DNA of 64,000 bases from Channallabes apus (taxonomy: Eukaryota; Chordata; Actinopteri; Siluriformes; Clariidae): the NCBI GenBank assembly GCA_030522415.1, contig CM060115.1:7661579-7725578 (forward strand), written 5' to 3'. Within the stretch, counting starts at the first letter, position 1; each line of letters begins with the position of its first letter. Position numbers and translations under genes: made by a program. Below are positions 52,801 through 62,374 of this stretch, piece by piece. The notes under the pieces were generated by a model. It saw only the letters and a list, made by a program, of their open reading frames with translations. It made no database searches and had not been told where the DNA came from.

Positions 52801-54563
52801 CATTATATTTCATATATAATTCATTATGTCAAAATTCATCATAAAAATTTAATTACAAAGATATGCTGGACAAAAAAGCCCTGAAAAATTTTTATTGCGG
52901 TTATATTGGATGCAGTGCCGGTCCCAAGCCCGGATAAAATGGGTAAAATGGGAGGAAGGGCATCCGGTGTAAAACCCGTGCCAAATTGTTGTGCAGACTG
53001 GATATTCCGTTGTGGCGACCCCTTGCCGGGAGCAGCTGAAAACAACACGTTGTAAAAGGTTTGACATTGGAAGTCCTGATAGTGATGAAGATAAGAGCAG
53101 TCAGGAGGCACTGGCTGTGTCCTGTTTATAATTAGCTTAATTTTTTAATAATATTGTGCTACTTAATACTTTGTGGTGACAATCCACTCTTGAACAGCTC
53201 CAAGTTGGTAAAACAAGTCTATAGTAAAAAATACTAATAAACTACAATTGGAAACGGTATTAATACTGATTTTTTTTTATTTGGCCTCTGTATATCACCT
53301 CATTGATGAAATGTAACAGGTTTGAATGGTGTGAGAGAAGTTAAGACTTTGAGGTTTAATTCAATGGGGTTAACCATTCACGAATTATATTTGTTATCAT
53401 ACAGTACATAACACCATTTTGGCTTGTTCCCTCTTTACTCCATTACTAATCAAGCAGATAAAAGTCCTGGAGGTGGTGGACGTAAATGTTACATTTGCAT
53501 GTGTTAGCTGATCGCCCAACATGTCTATGCAAGTGAAGGTGGCCATCATTAGGCTGAAAACAAAATAAATCCATTAGAAAGATGGCCAAAACAATAGTTT
53601 GGAACATTAGGTTTAGAAACAGCAAAGGGCCTGAAAGACCAAAGAAGACAACTAAAGTGGATGATGAGAATTCTGTCAATGGTGAAAACGAACCATGTTA
53701 CAACATCTTGCCAAGTCAAGAACACTCTTCAGCAGTCAATATGCATATTTACAACAAGGTGCAAACTACTGGTAACACTGAGGAAGAGAAAGACCAGATT
53801 AGACTTTGCCAGAAAACTCTGCCAGATTCTTTGGACTAATGAAACCAAAATTAACCTGGAACTTTCTATCACACGTACCAGAATGATGGAAAGTACCAGA
53901 ATGATTAGTCCAACATGGTGGAGGCAGTGTTAATGCATATGTGGGTGTATCTGACAATGCAATATTTGGATACTCCAACTTTGGACATTGGAACTTGCAG
54001 AGGACAAATCAACAATATATACAGTACAAAGGTTATTATTTTTTTTCTAGATATACCTTAACATTCCACTAACAAGTAAAACTCAGACACAATTTTTAGT
54101 GGTCAAAGGAGAAAAGGGAAAAGTGTCATGTGCTGGAATTCAAGTTTAGCTCTACTTTAGCTCGTGTAAAGCCTACCTTCAATTGAGAAGCTGCTTCATC
54201 AACAGGGATAAAAGAGTGCTGTGTGTGTTTCATCGAATCGCTACATTGCACACACACCGTATGTCCGTCGTTCACACAGAACAACTTCAGCTTCTGTCCG
54301 TGAATGTCGCAGAGCGTCTCTGGATCTCCTCGGATCTTCAGGAAGGTCTCACTCAGGTTTTTTAAGGCCAGGTTGACCGGAGGGTCTGTTATGGATCGCT
54401 TCCGGCAGAGCGGACACTCTCTGTAGCCCTTGATGTCCCAGAACCGGTGAACGCATCTGCTGCACGCGCTGTGACCGCACGAGAGTAGCACGGGCTCCTT
54501 AAAGATATCACAGCACACGGGGCACATAAAATCCTCTTCAGAAAAGAGACGTTTAGACGCCAT
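49275..54563 (-). CDS. TRIM-B: intact A33/TRIM35-like TRIM E3 ligase (6 exons)
   Basis: Exons 54563-54177, 52773-52678, 52271-52041, 51903-51881, 51641-51523 and 49873-49275 join into one frame of 484 residues, all GT-AG. RING ligands are C14, C17, C29, H31, C34, C37, C50, C53; B-box ligands C85, H88, C96, D99, C104, C107, H113, H116. A coiled coil spans about 130-240 and PRY-SPRY about 286-484. Such proteins are RING E3 ubiquitin ligases whose SPRY domain binds the target; many fish members respond to virus or interferon. The exon plan 96/231/23/119 is that of class-IV TRIM genes. Which human gene is orthologous cannot be said, since this subfamily expands separately in fish. Confidence 0.9.
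49874..51169. other. TRIM-B intron 5, no gene
   Basis: Mostly unrecognised AT-rich intron with an A run near 51090. Confidence 0.5.
51170..51420 (-). mobile_element. SINE in TRIM-B intron 5
   Basis: Plus-strand text shows ttctgtgttcagggtcgagg, ggaaacccaccaagcatggg and gtgcaaagcgacagtgctaa, a diverged minus-oriented Mermaid/DANA-like copy lying about 100 bp from exon 5. Confidence 0.7.
51523..51641 (-). CDS. TRIM-B exon 5 (119 bp)
   Basis: Acceptor ttattttag within an (AAAT)n run, donor TACA|GTGAGT. It encodes AECKDSDPNVASNEVIDVAM and GNLQFRLWNKMQSIIKY, linking coiled coil to PRY. Confidence 0.9.
51642..51677. repeat. (AAAT)n microsatellite at TRIM-B exon 5 acceptor
   Basis: The tetranucleotide run supplies the T-rich tract of the exon 5 acceptor (read as ATTT repeats on the transcript). 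Confidence 0.85.
51881..51903 (-). CDS. TRIM-B exon 4 (23-bp micro-exon)
   Basis: Acceptor caaaacag, exactly 23 bp encoding NFDRNLA plus two bases, donor GTGAGT. Phase 0 to phase 2 as expected for this family. It is too short for an ORF scan. Confidence 0.88.
52041..52271 (-). CDS. TRIM-B exon 3 (231 bp, coiled coil)
   Basis: Acceptor catgtcag, donor CTGAAG|GTTAGG (a weaker +4). It encodes a strongly charged heptad region such as RLKKEEQEKTKSLESKIKKM and ends FESEDIKFLK, the family end of this exon. Confidence 0.9.
52678..52773 (-). CDS. TRIM-B exon 2 (96 bp)
   Basis: Acceptor gattgtag, donor ATAAAG|GTGAGA. It encodes DILTSAVNTLKIKRKSLQDA and HKNVDHIK, the start of the coiled coil. Confidence 0.9.
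52900..53050 (+). mobile_element. SINE fragment with RTE-type 3' tail
   Basis: It contains ggaggaagggcatccggtgt, aaaacccgtgccaaattg and the tail cgttgtggcgaccccttgcc ggg, the same tail as the LINE ends at 23355 and 55775. It lies in TRIM-B intron 1. Confidence 0.6.
53575..54035 (+). mobile_element. Tc1-like remnant in TRIM-B intron 1
   Basis: In broken frames: RKTRLDFARKLCQILWTNET, matching the transposase segment that leads to the first catalytic region. The end aacatggtggaggcagtgtt corresponds to the HGGGSV block. Internally deleted. Confidence 0.65.
54177..54563 (-). CDS. TRIM-B exon 1 (RING and B-box)
   Basis: 129 codons from the ATG at 54563 (MASKRLFSEEDFMCPVCC); donor TTGAAG|GTAGGC. 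Key stretches are EPVLLSCGHSACSRC, ECPLCRKRS and LFCVNDGHTVCVQC. No in-frame upstream ATG competes. Confidence 0.92.
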
Positions 54564-54616
54564 AGTGAGGGCTTCCTTACCTACGAATGCCGACTTAAGC
54601 TCCTTCCAGTTGTTGT

Positions 54617-54640
54617 TATTTCAGTTTCACTTTTACTAAC
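54617..54640 (-). promoter_or_regulatory. ISRE-like motif upstream of TRIM-B
   Basis: On the minus strand the segment reads AAAAGTGAAACTGAAATAA, containing GAAACTGAAA, a match to the GAAANNGAAA core of IRF/ISGF3 sites. It lies 55-75 bp upstream of the TRIM-B ATG and in the orientation of the gene. Known interferon-induced TRIM genes carry such sites near the start. Activity is inferred. Confidence 0.6.
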
Positions 54641-54774
54641 GCGCTAACTAAGCGTATTGGGAAATAACCGAAAAAAGAAAAGAAAAAAAAAAACCCCACC
54701 GCGGTCAAGTTGGTTTGACGTTGGACGGTGGATACTCGAGCTCCGGCCTCCAGATTCCAATTTATAGCGGAGAT

Positions 54775-55700
54775 TCGCTAACAGATTCCGGCGAAAGCAC
54801 CTCGTCTACCGCGCGAGTTAGGGACCGTCTGCAAATTGTCCGGATAAAATACGCGGATAATATAAATTTTATAACAGGGGTGCCCAAACCTTTTCCTATG
54901 AAGGGCCAAAAATCAAACTTGCGTTTCTGTTCGAATCGAAGTTTAGCAAGCAGCTTCTGTTTTCGCGCCTCGTCGCTGTACTTTGAGAAAGCTGCGGAAT
55001 GTTTAGTTTCATAATGACGACGGATATTGTACTCTTTTAAAACAGCAACCGACTGTTTGCAAACTAGACATACAGTATTGCCTTTGATTTGACTTGAGTG
55101 AATAAAACCTCGTCTTGCCAAAATTTCTCTTGTCTGTGTACCACCGCCTTGATTTCTCCATTATTGCGTTTGTTAATTTGTTGACGTTAATTGATGTGGA
55201 GTGTCGCAAAGCAGGCAGTGCTGCATCTTGAATTGCGAATTAATTTACATTTAAGTTAAACATTTAATATCAGTTTACTCTTTTGTGGTTCAACAATAAA
55301 ACAAACAAAATTGTTATGTTAAACTACACATGATCTGTGTCGATCATCTCTCCCTCTCCCTCTCCTCGGGTGGTGTGGCGGGCCAAATCAAACATTACCA
55401 CAGGCCAACTTTGGCCCGCGGGCCCTAGTTTGGGCATCTCTGTTTTATAAACATTCATATTTAAAATAAATAAATGAATGTTGTTACTGTCACTGTCAAT
55501 GCGATGCATGGTGGGGTATAATGACTTTGCATATTACCACCTTACATATTTATTAATATTTTAACAGAAAACTATGATTTTATTTCAATAACTTCCAGGT
55601 CATGTGACCTATTGCATTAAAATCTATTCTAAATTGTGTGTCCATCTGTCCGGCAGAGAGCACAACCTGTTTTATTCAATATTATCACTTTGCATATTTA
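54775..55700 (+). repeat. Duplicated unit, copy 1 (with hAT insertion)
   Basis: The flanks of the hAT element (54775-54874 and 55451 onward) align with copy 2 at 55885-56110: ccggcgaaagcacctcgtct versus ccggcgacagcacttcacct, and gatgcatggtggggta...gactttgcatatta in both. Confidence 0.7.
54875..55442 (-). mobile_element. hAT-type element with BED-finger fragment and exact TSD
   Basis: Ends caggggtgcccaaac and the reverse complement cagagatgcccaaac; identical TTTTATAA flanks at 54867-54874 and 55443-55450. On the minus strand it encodes CLVCKQSVAVLKEYNIRRHY followed by ETKHSAAFSKYSDEARKQKL, the BED-type zinc-finger start of GTF2IRD2/ZBED5-like hAT transposases. The catalytic domain is deleted. 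Confidence 0.85.
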
Positions 55701-55714
55701 TTAATAATTAAGAA

Positions 55715-55835
55715 GTTAGTTGGTGTGAGAGAAGAGGATGCAGAGGATAGGGTTAGATGGAGGCAGATGATTCGCTGTGGCGACCCCTGAAAGAGAACAG
55801 CCGAAAGACAAAGAAGAAGAGGAAGAATATGAAAT
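55715..55835 (+). mobile_element. RTE-like LINE 3' tail
   Basis: aagttagttggtgtgagaga, gatagggttagatggaggca and tcgctgtggcgacccctgaa match the end of the LINE at 23280-23385 almost base for base. Confidence 0.7.
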
Positions 55836-55884
55836 AATCCTGTGCATTGCAGTTGGTTTGAATTTGGACGATTTATTATTTTTT

Positions 55885-56110
55885 TTATATGTCCGGCGAC
55901 AGCACTTCACCTACTGCACCCGTTAGGGACTGTTTGTAAATACTGGACTGTCCGACTAAAATACGGATAATATTAATATTAGAAATAAAGAAATGTTGTT
56001 ACTGTTAGTGTCAATGTGATGCATAGCGGTATGACTTTGCATATTATTACTTTGCATGTTTATTTTTTTTTTGTTGAAATTGTATTGACTTTATTTCAAT
56101 AACTTTCCCA
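55885..56110 (+). repeat. Duplicated unit, copy 2 (no hAT insertion)
   Basis: Homologous to the flanks of the hAT element at 54875; see copy 1. Here the two flanks are contiguous (gataatattaatattagaaataaa), marking the empty target site. Confidence 0.7.
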
Positions 56111-56264
56111 TTAAAATGGAATCCTTATGACATTACGTAAAAAAAAAAAATTACACAATTTTAATTTTTAAAATTTGCGAGAGACATAAACATTTCAGGG
56201 CTGCTTTAGTAAACAAATTAACTTACTACATTTTAAAAAGTTTTTACAACAGTGGGTATCGAGG

Positions 56265-56415
56265 TTGATGCTGGCTCAGTGGTACAGTAGGTGTTTCACC
56301 TGCCATGTGAAAGGTCCGGGGAGGGTTGCGCCAGGAAGGGCATCTGGCGTAAAAACTGTGCCAAGCTTGTATGTGCGGACCGGATGGTTCGCTGTGGCGA
56401 CCATCCGCAACAACA
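56265..56415 (+). mobile_element. tRNA-derived SINE with RTE-type tail
   Basis: The tRNA-like head gctggctcagtggtacagta is followed by aggaagggcatctggcgtaa, ctgtgccaagcttg and the tail ggttcgctgtggcgaccatc. It is not a functional tRNA gene: no acceptor pairing was evident. Confidence 0.65.
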
Positions 56416-57342
56416 GTGGGTATCTAAGACAACGTTTAGTGTACAGTAATTCATGCTTGTTACAGGAAATGGGTGTCACTTTGAAGTGGGGAAATCCCAC
56501 ACACACTGCCACCTGGGTAAGCTAGTGAAGAACCAGGGGCGTGTCCAGAGCATTATTATCTAAGATTAACTATGAACAATCACAAAAACAGTTTAAATAT
56601 TTAAAAACAATAAAGCGCTAGACATAGGAAACATATGTTAAAGTGCAACAGTGTAAAGCTAAACAAGTCATTAATGCAATAAATTCTGTTATATAGCTCC
56701 ATTATATTTACCATTAACCAAGCAAGAGGCAACGATGTGTACTTTTGAATTGTACTGTATTTTACTCCATATTTTCACGTCATTCTTCCAGCCTTAAAAT
56801 TTATTGTCACTTATCACTTTATGATCATATCACCTATTAAATCTTTAATCCCTTATTTGATCTACATTTGGATTGGATTCAAACCAGACAACTTTAAAGC
56901 TCTTTAGTTTTAGTTTCAATTTTACCAGTTTAAACTAAAAGGCGATCCTTAAGAGCAGTTGTTTTGTCAGCAGGGATATGGATAAAGTGGTTACCTTTGT
57001 GTTTCTTGTTCATACACTGTTTACGCTATTAAATGCCAACGTGGTTTGAGAACTGACTACTGTAAATATTTCGAGAAATAACCTGGAATGCCTCATGCTT
57101 TACTTTCAGTTCCATTTACCAGGGTTGCCAGTTTTTTTTATTGTCACTTACACAAAGCTATGGTCAATAAAACCAAGTCCAAAGCTAGTCCAGAAACACC
57201 AAAATTAAGTTGGACACACATGATTATAAACTATGTACTTGTACATAAAAATTTCCCTTCACTGGAATGACATCATGATAGTGCTTCTGTCCTGAGGTTC
57301 ATGAAATCATGGTTGCCATATATACGGTACATACAGTATATA
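56416..57342. other. Intergenic between TRIM-B and TRIM-C, no feature seen
   Basis: AT-rich sequence without recognised features. Confidence 0.5.
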
Positions 57343-57995
57343 GTGGCAAGAAAAAGTTTCATGGTTTACTGCATTCATTTGTCATAAAATGTGATCTGAT
57401 CTTCATCTACAAGATATAAGTCATGATACAATTTGCCTAAAATAATAACACAAAAGAAATTCTGATCTTTCATGTCTTTATTGAGAACAACCATAAAAAC
57501 CCCATAGTGCGAGTGGAAAAAGTATATGAATGCTTGAGTTAATCATCTTAGAAGAGCTAACTGGAGTCAGGTATTAGCATACCTGGAGTCTTGTTAAGAA
57601 AATGAATTTGGAGATGTGGACTAGAGATACTTTGACTGTTTAAAAACTACTCAACTTTTGAGTTTGCTCGACACAAGAATATGCTAATGTGACTTTGGGA
57701 CTAGCTACTCTACCAAAAAGTGGACAACAAGTCAAACTGACCCAAAGAGCACAACGAAGACTCATCAATGAGGTAAAAAAAAACAACAACAACAACAACA
57801 CAGAGCATTGGCACACAACATAATGGCTTCAGAAAAAACCTCCACAGCTACAGGAAGCCACCTAGTTAAGGTTGTTGCCACAAAGCGTTATTAATTATTA
57901 TTGGAATATTATGATTAATTTCAAGACATCACTTCCTTTTTTACTACCATTTTGTATGTTGAATAATTGTGTTGAATAAAGACATGTGAGAGCAG

Positions 57996-58000
<5 letters not shown>

Positions 58001-58054
<54 letters not shown>
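58001..58054. repeat. (GT)n microsatellite, 54 bp
   Basis: A pure GT run. Confidence 0.9.
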
Positions 58055-58056
<2 letters not shown>

Positions 58057-58059
58057 ATT

Positions 58060-58410
58060 TTAGGCATATTAAAAGCTAGTTGGCTTTGTAGGTTGCATTA
58101 GCCATGAAACACAACATGGGCGGTTCAGAGATATTTCGGAATGAGTTAGAAGCAATAACTGTGTTGGGGAAGGCTCATGCAATTGACTGGTTAAGTAATG
58201 TCCCTTTTGTTGTCCAAAAGTGTGGTGGGTGAGGCAGACAGACATTGTGACACCAAGTGCAAAAGGCCTATAGAGTTACTTTACAAATGAAATGTAAATT
58301 AAGTAAAATATGAAATCAATGGACATTAAACCCCACTTAACCTTAATTTAAGAATCCTCTTGGCACAAAAATAAAACTGAAAGTGGTTCGGTTTTATTCT
58401 TGCAGATGTG
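58060..58410 (+). repeat. Unclassified repeat unit, copy 1
   Basis: Shares long blocks with 59345-59850, for example agatatttcggaatgagtta, gttggggaaggctcatgcaa and tgtgacaccaagtgcaaaag. No coding content was recognised. Confidence 0.75.
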
Positions 58411-58713
58411 CTTAGTGACAGTCTTGGAAATGTTCAGGTCTGATCCACAGCTACAGGATGCACCTAGTTAAGGATATTGCTTACCAGTTATTAATTCCAA
58501 AGGTTCACTTACTTTTTACACTACCATTTTGAATATTGAATGAGTGTGTTGTGTAAAAACACAAAAGATTCGTTTTTTTCCCCATGTTCCATTTAGGCAC
58601 ATTATATTATCAAGTCCCTTGTCTTTGGTGAAGATCAGATCACATTTTATGAAAAAATTAATAAGAAAACCATGAAATTCCAAAAGCTTCACATACTTTT
58701 CTTGCCAGTATAT

Positions 58714-59344
58714 ATTGTGTGTGCTTTTAATCCTATTGGCTCTGTTTTAAGACTTATCCTCAAATAAAAAAAATAAAAAATCTACAATGGGTCTTGACAT
58801 TGTGATGTTTTTAAATTAAGCAAATTTTGTATAGTGCACAATGCTCAAGGTGGGCAATTCAGTAAGTAGATTTGACATCAATTAAAAAAAAAAAAAATCA
58901 AGTGAAACAAAATAATTTTATTAGGTAAACCTCTCTTAGAAAACGTTTGCAGTCGCATGACTACCATGAAGTCAGTCACCCTAGTGGACAGCAGAAATAC
59001 TGTTACCCACCATTAGGCTTCTATGTTTTGTTGTTAACATATATATTTGTGTTGTATTTTCAAGCTAAAAAAAAACCCTGCTGATTACCTGACTACCTAC
59101 AAAATAATCTACTGATTTGCAGTAATCAAGATTGTATTAAATTTTGTGTTTGATAGCGGTAGTGTTGGCACATTTAGCACTTCTGTTGCAAATAAGACAA
59201 TGTTACAGTATGGAATATGCCTTGCTTTATGCTTCATAAAATTATATGCAGGTAACGTTAACTAATACAGACATTTCAAGCTTGCTAATTAATAGAAAAC
59301 TTACTGTTCCAGCATTGAATCCCAATTAAATTTGATAGTCAGTC
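58714..59344. other. Intergenic, no feature seen
   Basis: AT-rich sequence; nothing recognised. Confidence 0.5.
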
Positions 59345-59850
59345 TTGTGTTGAAAGCTAGTGTATCTTTGTATCTTGCATTAGCCAACTTGGTGGTTCAT
59401 AGATATTTCGGAATGAGTTAGAAGCATGACTCTAAGTGTTGGGGAAGGCTCATGCAACTAATTGGTTGAGTAATGTCCCTTTTATTGTCCAGAAGCGCGG
59501 TGGACAAGGGAAAGTCATTGTGACACCAAGTGCAAAAGGCTCATAGAGTTACTTTACAAACTCTTTTTTGCAGCCCATTTGTTGCCCTGTACAGTGGTAA
59601 ATCAGCAGACAAATGTAATCTGGTCTGGAGGCAAGCCGTTAAGGTGAAATTTTGTATTGGAAAACAAATTTTTGTTCATACAGATAATCCATTCCAGCCA
59701 CCCAAAAATATTACCAATATTACCAATTTCCAACACTATAATCATATTTGTGTGTACTGTATAAAGACAATCAAAACATTAAACATCACTTAACCTTAAT
59801 TAAGCTTCTTGGCACCGGCTGCTTTAAACACAAGCAGTCAAAAAAAAGTG
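59345..59850 (+). repeat. Unclassified repeat unit, copy 2
   Basis: A direct-orientation partner of 58060-58410, about 1.28 kb downstream. It is longer through extra sequence at 59566-59775. It shares the end block cacttaaccttaatt ... cttggcac. Confidence 0.75.
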
Positions 59851-59898
59851 TTTGTGTTATTCTTGATGATGTGTGTATATACAAATATGTATAAATAT

Positions 59899-60558
59899 TA
59901 GGGCCGGGACTTTAACGCGTTAATTTAGATGAATTAATTACACAAAAATAACGCGTTCAATTTTTAAAATGCATTTTATATCGCACTTATTTTTGCACCG
60001 CGGAACGTTTCTCACTGGATGAGTTTCGGTGGACCGATTATACTGGAGCACCAATTAGCGTTCAGACAAAAACAAACCACAGTGAACATGGACAAAGAAG
60101 CTGATGAGACCGCTTTGGTTGGCCCTGTGGATGGGAAATTTTGTGATAAAAAACGAATGGATGGAAGCGTCAGGGTTTAATAGTCAGGGTTTCCAATGTT
60201 CTGAATGTACTTGAAAGTATTGTGTTTTACTTAAATAAACAGTTTACAGAAGGTCTACAGTACCTACCTATAGGGTACCTGAATTTCTGAAATGTAGGCT
60301 ACTATATTTCTTAATATTCTATTGCTACACTTAATGGCAATATTGCACTGGTCTGTTGGACTTGGTTGACCAAAAATAAAAAATATTTTGTTGCTTAAGC
60401 TTATGTATTCAGTCATTATTCAATGGTATACTAAAAATCCATATGAAAAAACTTACTTCTCACTGTTCTCAGGTCAAATATTTATATGCGATTAATTTAG
60501 ATTAATTAATTACAAAGCCTCTAATTAATTAGATTTTTTTTATTGAGTCCCCGCCCTA
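59899..60558. mobile_element. hAT-type non-autonomous element with exact 8-bp TSD
   Basis: The left end tagggccgggactttaacgc and the right end ttgagtccccgcccta form imperfect inverted repeats. ATAAATAT lies on both sides (59891-59898 and 60559-60566). Sub-terminal taattaatta motifs repeat near both ends. 660 bp, no transposase. Confidence 0.85.
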
Positions 60559-60649
60559 ATAAATATGTAACCTTGCTTAGCATGGCTTCCCACAGCTGCT
60601 GAACACACATGCGACCAGATATATGCACAACTGGAAGTACATGCGACCG

Positions 60650-60797
60650 CCTTGGTTTCTTGTATCCCGAAAAATGCTGTATGTATCGAGGCAAATTTCT
60701 TAATTTCTTGCAAACCTTTAGTACAGTATGTAGTTCTTAATGCAAAAATTCACAATGCATGGTCAAGGCAAATTTGTATGCTGAGGTACCACTGTAC
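60650..60797. mobile_element. Mariner-type MITE end
   Basis: The right terminus (tgctgaggtaccactgta) and preceding block match ends of mariner MITEs such as those related to 9616-10394. The left terminus was not found. Confidence 0.4.
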
Positions 60798-60928
60798 AAT
60801 TTGTCACCACCTCTGTCTGCTTTTCCCTATCCATGGGCATGCATGTGTGTATTTTCAAGTAAGAAAATGTTGATTTTATGTGCATAATGCCCAAAAGGAG
60901 CAAAATAAGAACAAACAAAACTAGACAC

Positions 60929-61302
60929 GGCGGCACGGTGGTGTAGTGGTTAGCACTGTCGCCTTGCACCTCCAGGGTCTGGGTTCGATTCCCCGGCCAG
61001 GCTCGATTCCCGTCTCTGTGTGCATGGAGTTTGCATGTTCTCCCCGTGCTTGGTGGGTTTCCTCCGGATACTCCGGTTTCCTCCCACAGTCCAAAGATAT
61101 GCAGGTTAGGCTAATTGGCGTTCCTAAATTGCCCGTAGTGTGTGATTGGGTGTGTGAGTGTGTGTATGTGTGTGTGCCCTGCGATGGATTGGCACCCTGT
61201 CCAGGGTGTACCCCGCCTAGTGCCCGAAGTCTCCTGGGATAGGCTCCAGGCCCCCCGCGACCCTGAACACAGGATTAAGCGGTATAGAAAATGAATGAAT
61301 GA
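60929..61302 (+). mobile_element. Full-length SINE with exact 12-bp TSD
   Basis: The complete Mermaid/DANA-like element: head ggcggcacggtggtgtagtg, body tgcatgttctccccgtgctt, tail ending atgaatgaatg. The flanks AAAACTAGACAC at 60917-60928 and 61303-61314 are identical, so this copy is young. It sits about 0.5 kb past the TRIM-C stop and could lie in its 3' UTR. Confidence 0.9.
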
Positions 61303-61314
61303 AAAACTAGACAC

Positions 61315-61826
61315 ACAAGGATTTTAGTGAAATATCTTGCAATGATACTTCAATGATCAGTGCAATTCGGTTTATTGATTACTTAATCTTTATCAAATGG
61401 TTTTAATGTATAATAATTTATTCAAAGCTGCTCTGAATGACTGAGAAATTGATAAAAAAAAGACAAAAATCTATTTAAAGAACAATATACATACATAATA
61501 TATATTTGAAACACTTTCTAAACAAAAATAATGAGAAAGAAAAAAATATATAGAAACCAGCATGAAAAAGGGAGGAGAATAAAAAATACTTAAATGAGAA
61601 TAACGAGCAAAAAGAAAGAAAATGTGCTTAAAAATATTAAACCAATACTGTGGTTCAGTTCTTTTGTATAATATACCGAAGGGTCAAAAAAAAAAAAATC
61701 TAAAGTGCTTACACTTCTGTTCTTAGATTTATCAGTGTATACAGATACAGTATGTTTCTTTACATATTGATATTTTTTCTTTAACAAAACAGATAAACCT
61801 GGGCCTTCAAGCTGATCTTACATTAA
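61315..61826. other. TRIM-C 3' flank
   Basis: Probable 3' UTR of TRIM-C. A minus-strand AATAAA candidate is at 61417-61422. No other feature was seen. Confidence 0.4.
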
Positions 61827-62374
61827 TCATTCATTTTCAAGCACTGTCATGGCTAAAATAGTCATGGGTAAAATCCTAACAGCAACGCTCTGCCTGCGAC
61901 TCCAGAAAAATGGATAGACTTTCTCGGTAAATGTATGATTGAAAATTTTTATATCAGTGTCATTAAGAGGGTCAGAGAAGGACACCTGTCCTTTGTCCCA
62001 GTCCAGCTGTATTCTGATTCTCTGAAGTCCTCCCTCAGCGGAGAATGGAGACTTTGGCCGCGCAGGAGCGCGAGTGTAAAAACCAGAGTTATTCTCCACA
62101 CTCCAGACACCATTATAAAACAGCCCTTCATTTTTTGGATTAGACTCTGTGGTTATTCCCACCTCCCACAAACTTCTATCCCCAACCTCAACATCCCAGC
62201 AATGGCTCCCTGAGTCAAAACCCTCAGCACCGAGGACACACACGCTTGTTTCGAACCTTTCTGGATTATCGGGAAGGTGCGTCATGTCTTGGCTTCCATC
62301 GAATATCACGCTGGTCAGATCTTCAGACAGTATAAGGGATGTGTGTGCTGTGTTGGGATCCAGAATAACAGGAT
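61827..62374 (-). CDS. TRIM-C PRY-SPRY exon
   Basis: Acceptor tgtcattag before 62374. Motifs: VILDPNTAHTSLILSEDLTS, SHCWDVEVGDRSLWEVGITT, RIRIQLDWDKGQVSFSD and FTEKVYPFF; the stop codon ends at 61827. The B30.2 core is complete at about 182 residues. Confidence 0.92.

Larger units (their letters stand above)
57343..58713. mobile_element. DNA transposon with long terminal inverted repeats
   Basis: Left end agtggcaagaaaaagtttca ... cataaaatgtgatctgatct; the right end in reverse complement reads tggcaagaaaagtatgtgaa ... cataaaatgtgatctgatct. The arms are about 80-100 bp, with a small deletion on the left. The interior carries a (GT)n tract, two related segments at 57850-58000 and 58450-58580, and the repeat at 58060-58440. 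No intact transposase. Confidence 0.6.

Noticed and set aside
56272..56340. tRNA-like sequence
   Set aside because: Head of a second SINE type that continues into an RTE-type tail.
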